A DNA stretch of 5,508 nt from NCBI GenBank assembly GCA_046462475.1, contig JBKGVB010000019.1, forward strand, positions 1-5,508, in the 5' to 3' direction. A program made the position numbers and the translations under genes. The number at the start of each line of letters is the position of its first letter. The first letter of the stretch is position 1. The notes beneath the pieces are model-generated. The model ran no database searches. It was given only the letters and a program-made list of their open reading frames with translations, and was not told the DNA's origin. Origin of the DNA: JASLCR01 sp046462475. Lineage in GTDB: Bacteria; Patescibacteriota; Saccharimonadia; Saccharimonadales; Saccharimonadaceae. Shown here one piece after another: positions 4,583-5,508 of this stretch.

Positions 4583-5508
4583 GTGAATATTTTTGAACTT
4601 GTTATTATCCAGCCAATATTTAACCTATTGATGCTCATCTATAGTGTCATCCCTGGAGGTGATTTTGGTGTTGCAATTATCATCTTTACTATTTTAGTGC
4701 GATTTGCACTTTATCCGCTGACGCGAAGTATGCTTCATCAGTCACGCGCGATGCGTAAACTCCAGCCAGAACTCGCTCGTATTAAAAAGCAAACAAAGGG
4801 CAACCGTCAGGCCGAGAGTATGCAGATGATGGAGCTCTACAAGAAACATAATGTGAATCCATTCCGCTCAATCGGTATCCTGCTAATCCAGCTTCCGATC
4901 TTTATTGCGCTCTATAGTGTCATTCGAATTATTACATTGCATCGCGATCAAATCGGTAAATATACCTATGATTTTCTCGAAAATATCGGTCCTATTCGCC
5001 AGCTCATTGAACATCCTAGTCAGTTCAAGGAAAAACTCTTTGGTATCGTTGACCTCGTAAACCCAGCATTCCATAGTGGTCGTGTAGATATTTTCCTTAT
5101 CTTCGTGGCGGTTGTTGCGGCGGTTGCGCAGTACTTTATGAGTCGTCAGACGATGCCTCAGGCAACATCGAAGCGACGTCTTCGCGACATTCTCGCGGAT
5201 GCAGCTGAAGGCAAGCAAGCTGATCAGTCCGAGATGAATGCAGTAGTAATGAAGAATATGAGCAAAGTACTGCCGGTATTTATGTTTGTCATCATGGTAA
5301 GTGTGCCGGGTGCTCTCGCGCTCTACTACGCAGTATCGAACCTTGTAGCTCTTGGTCAGCAGGCATACCTTATTCGCCAGGACGAAGAAGAGATGGATCA
5401 AATCGCTTCCGAGTCACTCGAACGGTCTAGTAAGAAAGCCACCGTGAAGGCACGCGAGAAACAGGCGAAAGAAGCTACGGTGACGCGGATTGTTGCAAAG
5501 GATACAGG
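4583..5508 (+). CDS. yidC: membrane protein insertase YidC/Oxa1 family, 3' truncated by window
   Basis: This integral membrane insertase helps place proteins into the cytoplasmic membrane, alone or with the Sec translocon. 308 residues are visible with no stop before the window end. The frame opens with GTG at 4583, preceded by AGG at 8 bases; the N-terminus FELVIIQPIFNLLMLIY is the amphipathic helix seen in the family. The first membrane segment (about 28-46) has IFTILVRFALYPL, where R40 corresponds to the conserved groove arginine. The cytoplasmic hairpin has MRKLQPELARIKK (57-69) and ELYKKHNVNPF (84-94). Further segments are about 95-117 (ILLIQLPIFIALYSVI), 168-186 and 229-264 (two closely spaced, with the YYAVSNL motif). 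The charged tail (from about 265) is rich in K and E and probably extends further. There is no cleavable signal, lipobox cysteine or large periplasmic domain, unlike Firmicutes lipoprotein YidC and proteobacterial YidC. It follows rnpA by 59 bases and probably uses its own extended -10 promoter. Confidence 0.95.
   Translation, partial: MNIFELVIIQPIFNLLMLIYSVIPGGDFGVAIIIFTILVRFALYPLTRSMLHQSRAMRKLQPELARIKKQTKGNRQAESMQMMELYKKHNVNPFRSIGILLIQLPIFIALYSVIRIITLHRDQIGKYTYDFLENIGPIRQLIEHPSQFKEKLFGIVDLVNPAFHSGRVDIFLIFVAVVAAVAQYFMSRQTMPQATSKRRLRDILADAAEGKQADQSEMNAVVMKNMSKVLPVFMFVIMVSVPGALALYYAVSNLVALGQQAYLIRQDEEEMDQIASESLERSSKKATVKAREKQAKEATVTRIVAKDT

Noticed and set aside
4605..4613. TTATCCAGC as a DnaA box in yidC
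   Set aside because: The last two bases of the core differ, and it lies within coding sequence apart from other boxes.
4883..5401. Minus-strand open frame of 172 codons
   Set aside because: It is antisense to yidC, whose plus-strand frame carries clear insertase motifs throughout; the antisense product looks like random sequence.

Overview
This window is a bacterial chromosomal replication origin with its conserved neighbours. dnaA and dnaN lie on the minus strand. rpmH, rnpA and the start of yidC lie on the plus strand, diverging from dnaA. The best guess for the host is a Patescibacteria/CPR bacterium, most likely Candidatus Saccharibacteria. The grounds are inference from remembered family resemblance: a yidC product that begins directly with the insertase domain and has no lipoprotein signal, dnaN not followed by recF, and two small envelope-type proteins of a kind I associate with that group. 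All genes read normally with the standard bacterial code and stop at TAA or TAG.

Layout. Positions 1-1020 hold two overlapping plus-strand genes of unknown function. The first is cut by the window edge; the second is a 205-residue protein with one N-terminal membrane segment. They run tail-to-tail into dnaN (1010-2113, minus), and the 3' ends overlap by 11 bp. A 277-bp spacer (2114-2390) separates dnaN from dnaA (2391-3728, minus). The 245-bp spacer 3729-3973 carries the dnaA promoter, several DnaA boxes and the rpmH promoter. rpmH (3974-4111) is followed by a strong intrinsic terminator, then rnpA (4167-4523) and yidC (4583 to beyond the window end). No gene-free stretch exceeds 300 bases. 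I saw no tRNA, rRNA, insertion sequence or CRISPR array.

The most interesting part is the origin. Beside dnaN the dnaA-dnaN spacer contains, in order on the dnaA/dnaN sense strand, two abutting DnaA-box-like 9-mers, a short GC cluster, four consecutive DnaA-trio triplets and an AT-rich tract. This is the order I recall for the basal unwinding module of Bacillus subtilis. At the dnaA end of the same spacer, five CACAT words recur at helical-turn spacing and end in a one-mismatch DnaA box. The other spacer has two perfect DnaA boxes in opposite orientation and a third, one-mismatch box lying across the predicted dnaA -35 element. Together these suggest a bipartite origin with dnaA autoregulation.

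The genes work together as follows. DnaA opens the origin and DnaN is the clamp for the polymerase. L34, RNase P protein and YidC link ribosome assembly, tRNA maturation and membrane protein insertion. dnaA/dnaN and rpmH/rnpA/yidC each point away from the origin and so are co-directional with the forks, whereas the two unknown genes at the left run head-on to the leftward fork.
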